Shown: positions 6,904 through 7,773 of the stretch, piece after piece
How positions within the stretch are numbered: the stretch's first letter is position 1
Layout: each line of letters opens with the position of its first letter
From: Candidatus Thorarchaeota archaeon
GTDB lineage: Archaea; Asgardarchaeota; Thorarchaeia; Thorarchaeales; Thorarchaeaceae
DNA length: 7,773 bases
Assembly (NCBI GenBank): GCA_016840245.1
Contig: JAEOST010000590.1
Coordinates: forward strand, 1-7,773
Reading direction: 5' to 3'
Translations under genes and position numbers: made by a program
The notes under the pieces: model-generated
Told to the model about the DNA's origin: nothing
Seen by the model: the letters and a program-made list of their open reading frames with translations, nothing else
Databases searched by the model: none

Positions 6904-7033
6904 CAAACAACCTAGTTACCTCGTTCAATTTCTCCACATAAGAGTGTCGGGACGAATCAAACGGCCGTTTTTCTCAAAACACCTAAATTGACTTGATGTA
7001 AGAAAGTCATTAGCATCGCGTAGAGGGATACTC
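6904..7033. promoter_or_regulatory. Divergent intergenic region with palindrome AAACGGCCGTTT
   Basis: This 130-base gap between wecB (minus) and the membrane-protein gene (plus) must hold both promoters. It contains a perfect 12-base palindrome, AAACGGCCGTTT, at 6959-6970. That length and central placement suit a dimeric transcription factor site that could act on both genes. AT-rich TAAATT at 6984-6989 may be a plus-strand TATA element, but no strong box was seen on either strand. Confidence 0.4.
7022..7027 (+). promoter_or_regulatory. Shine-Dalgarno AGAGGG before a TTG start
   Basis: AGAGGG ends six bases before the TTG at 7034. The frame is open only from 6992 and has no ATG or GTG before the first membrane helix, so this site decides the start. 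Confidence 0.55.
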
Positions 7034-7773
7034 TTGAAATATGCCCATGGAGTCATTCTAGGATTCATACTAACCAGTGTTGCATTCATTGGTAGCGCAA
7101 TCATCCAGTTACTTGGACATGGAGTAACTGACACAGACGTACTTTATAGTCTGAGGATGTTGTTTGTCATTTGGTGTGTAGTTTCATTCGTGTTGGTTCT
7201 TCTTCCACCATTGACATATCGCATTATTCGACGAGAAGAATTCCGAAGAGTTGCGATGCTTGAGTTTGGTAGTGTGATGTTCTTTACTCCTATATGGATG
7301 CTCGTTTCTATCGAGCTCTCTGGAATCGAAGGAGGTATTAGATTCCTACTTGAAACTGGAATTCAAGGCATTCCATTTCCTGGAGAAGGTGGCAGTATCA
7401 TAGAAATGACTGTACCTCCCCTCTTCAGCATACTGATACTCATTGGATTATTCATCATTGGTGGATATCTTATCCGTCCGTCCTTTGTTGATTCGCATGA
7501 AATACCAACTCCCCATGCTCCTAGAGAAGCTGAACCAGATGTTGCCGCCGTAAGCACTACGGAAACAATTGCTGAAGAGATGCCAGAGATATCACGACCA
7601 GTTCCTGATGAATCGAGTGTGGATGAGTTAAAGCGGCTACTCTATGAATTAGAGGTGCCCGAATCCATTGTAAACAGAATTCTCTCTGCAGGATTCGCAA
7701 CTGTGACAGACTTGGTAGCTGCAAAACCTGATCATCTTGCGGCTGCAGCAGGTGTGGATGTTAAGGGAGCCGA
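7034..7773 (+). CDS. Four-helix membrane protein with C-terminal HhH-like domain, 3' partial
   Basis: I do not recognise a named family. I read this frame by hand: it is open from 6992 to the right edge, and 246 residues are visible from the TTG at 7034. Four hydrophobic segments are evident at about residues 7-27, 42-58, 78-95 and 128-147. A basic stretch (RIIRREEFRR, 63-72) between the second and third suggests a cytoplasmic loop there, which places both N- and C-termini inside. After the last helix comes a Pro/Glu/Ala-rich linker (about 149-195). Then follows a compact helical segment from about 199 on (ELKRLLYELEVPESIVNRIL, then AGFATVTDLVAAKPDHLAAAAGV). Its pattern resembles the helix-hairpin-helix repeats of Rad51 N-domains and RNA polymerase alpha C-terminal domains. 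Such domains bind DNA or proteins. The gene is divergent from wecB and is cut by the window edge, so total length and any second HhH copy are unknown. TTG start with AGAGGG six bases upstream. Confidence 0.8.
   Translation, partial: MKYAHGVILGFILTSVAFIGSAIIQLLGHGVTDTDVLYSLRMLFVIWCVVSFVLVLLPPLTYRIIRREEFRRVAMLEFGSVMFFTPIWMLVSIELSGIEGGIRFLLETGIQGIPFPGEGGSIIEMTVPPLFSILILIGLFIIGGYLIRPSFVDSHEIPTPHAPREAEPDVAAVSTTETIAEEMPEISRPVPDESSVDELKRLLYELEVPESIVNRILSAGFATVTDLVAAKPDHLAAAAGVDVKGA

Noticed and set aside
6925..7134. Small minus-strand open frame in the divergent region
   Set aside because: It overlaps the start of the membrane-protein gene, has no visible Shine-Dalgarno support that I trust, and shows no recognisable sequence pattern.

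Overview
The window reads as an ordinary chromosomal stretch from an archaeon. Base composition is moderately AT-rich, coding is dense, TTG starts are common, and upstream regions contain TATA-like boxes rather than bacterial -35/-10 pairs. The threonine synthase carries an N-terminal zinc ribbon, and the AIR-synthase-related protein and ChlI/VWA pair are of types common in archaea. An Asgard or other mesophilic archaeal lineage is possible, but the sequence alone does not settle this. No tRNA, rRNA, CRISPR array, insertion sequence or phage gene was seen.

Layout, left to right. (1) A threonine synthase gene (minus strand) runs off the left edge. (2) A short divergent promoter region separates it from a plus-strand pair: a ChlI-like AAA+ ATPase and a ChlD-like VWA (MIDAS) protein. 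The VWA protein is unusual because its N-terminus is a transmembrane hairpin. The junction between the two genes holds a run of nine A, just after a well-placed Shine-Dalgarno and ATG. The VWA reading frame stays open upstream to that run, so a -1 slip or a missing base there would extend the VWA protein or fuse the two proteins. (3) A 157-base, possibly structured intergenic region leads to an AIR-synthase/HypE-like gene (plus). (4) That gene overlaps tail to tail by 14 bases with surE (minus), which lies downstream of wecB (minus), probably as one transcription unit. (5) A 130-base divergent region with a perfect 12-base palindrome separates wecB from a plus-strand gene. That gene encodes a four-helix membrane protein with a cytoplasmic helix-hairpin-helix-like tail and is cut by the right edge.

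Functionally, thrC, surE and wecB are housekeeping genes: threonine synthesis, nucleoside monophosphate dephosphorylation, and UDP-ManNAc supply for surface glycans. The most interesting unit is the ChlI-like ATPase with its membrane-anchored VWA partner. It looks like the motor half of a metal chelatase, but no large chelatase subunit (ChlH/CobN) lies beside it, so its client is unknown. The neighbouring AIR-synthase-related protein is also of unknown substrate. Whether it works with the ATPase/VWA pair cannot be decided from this window.
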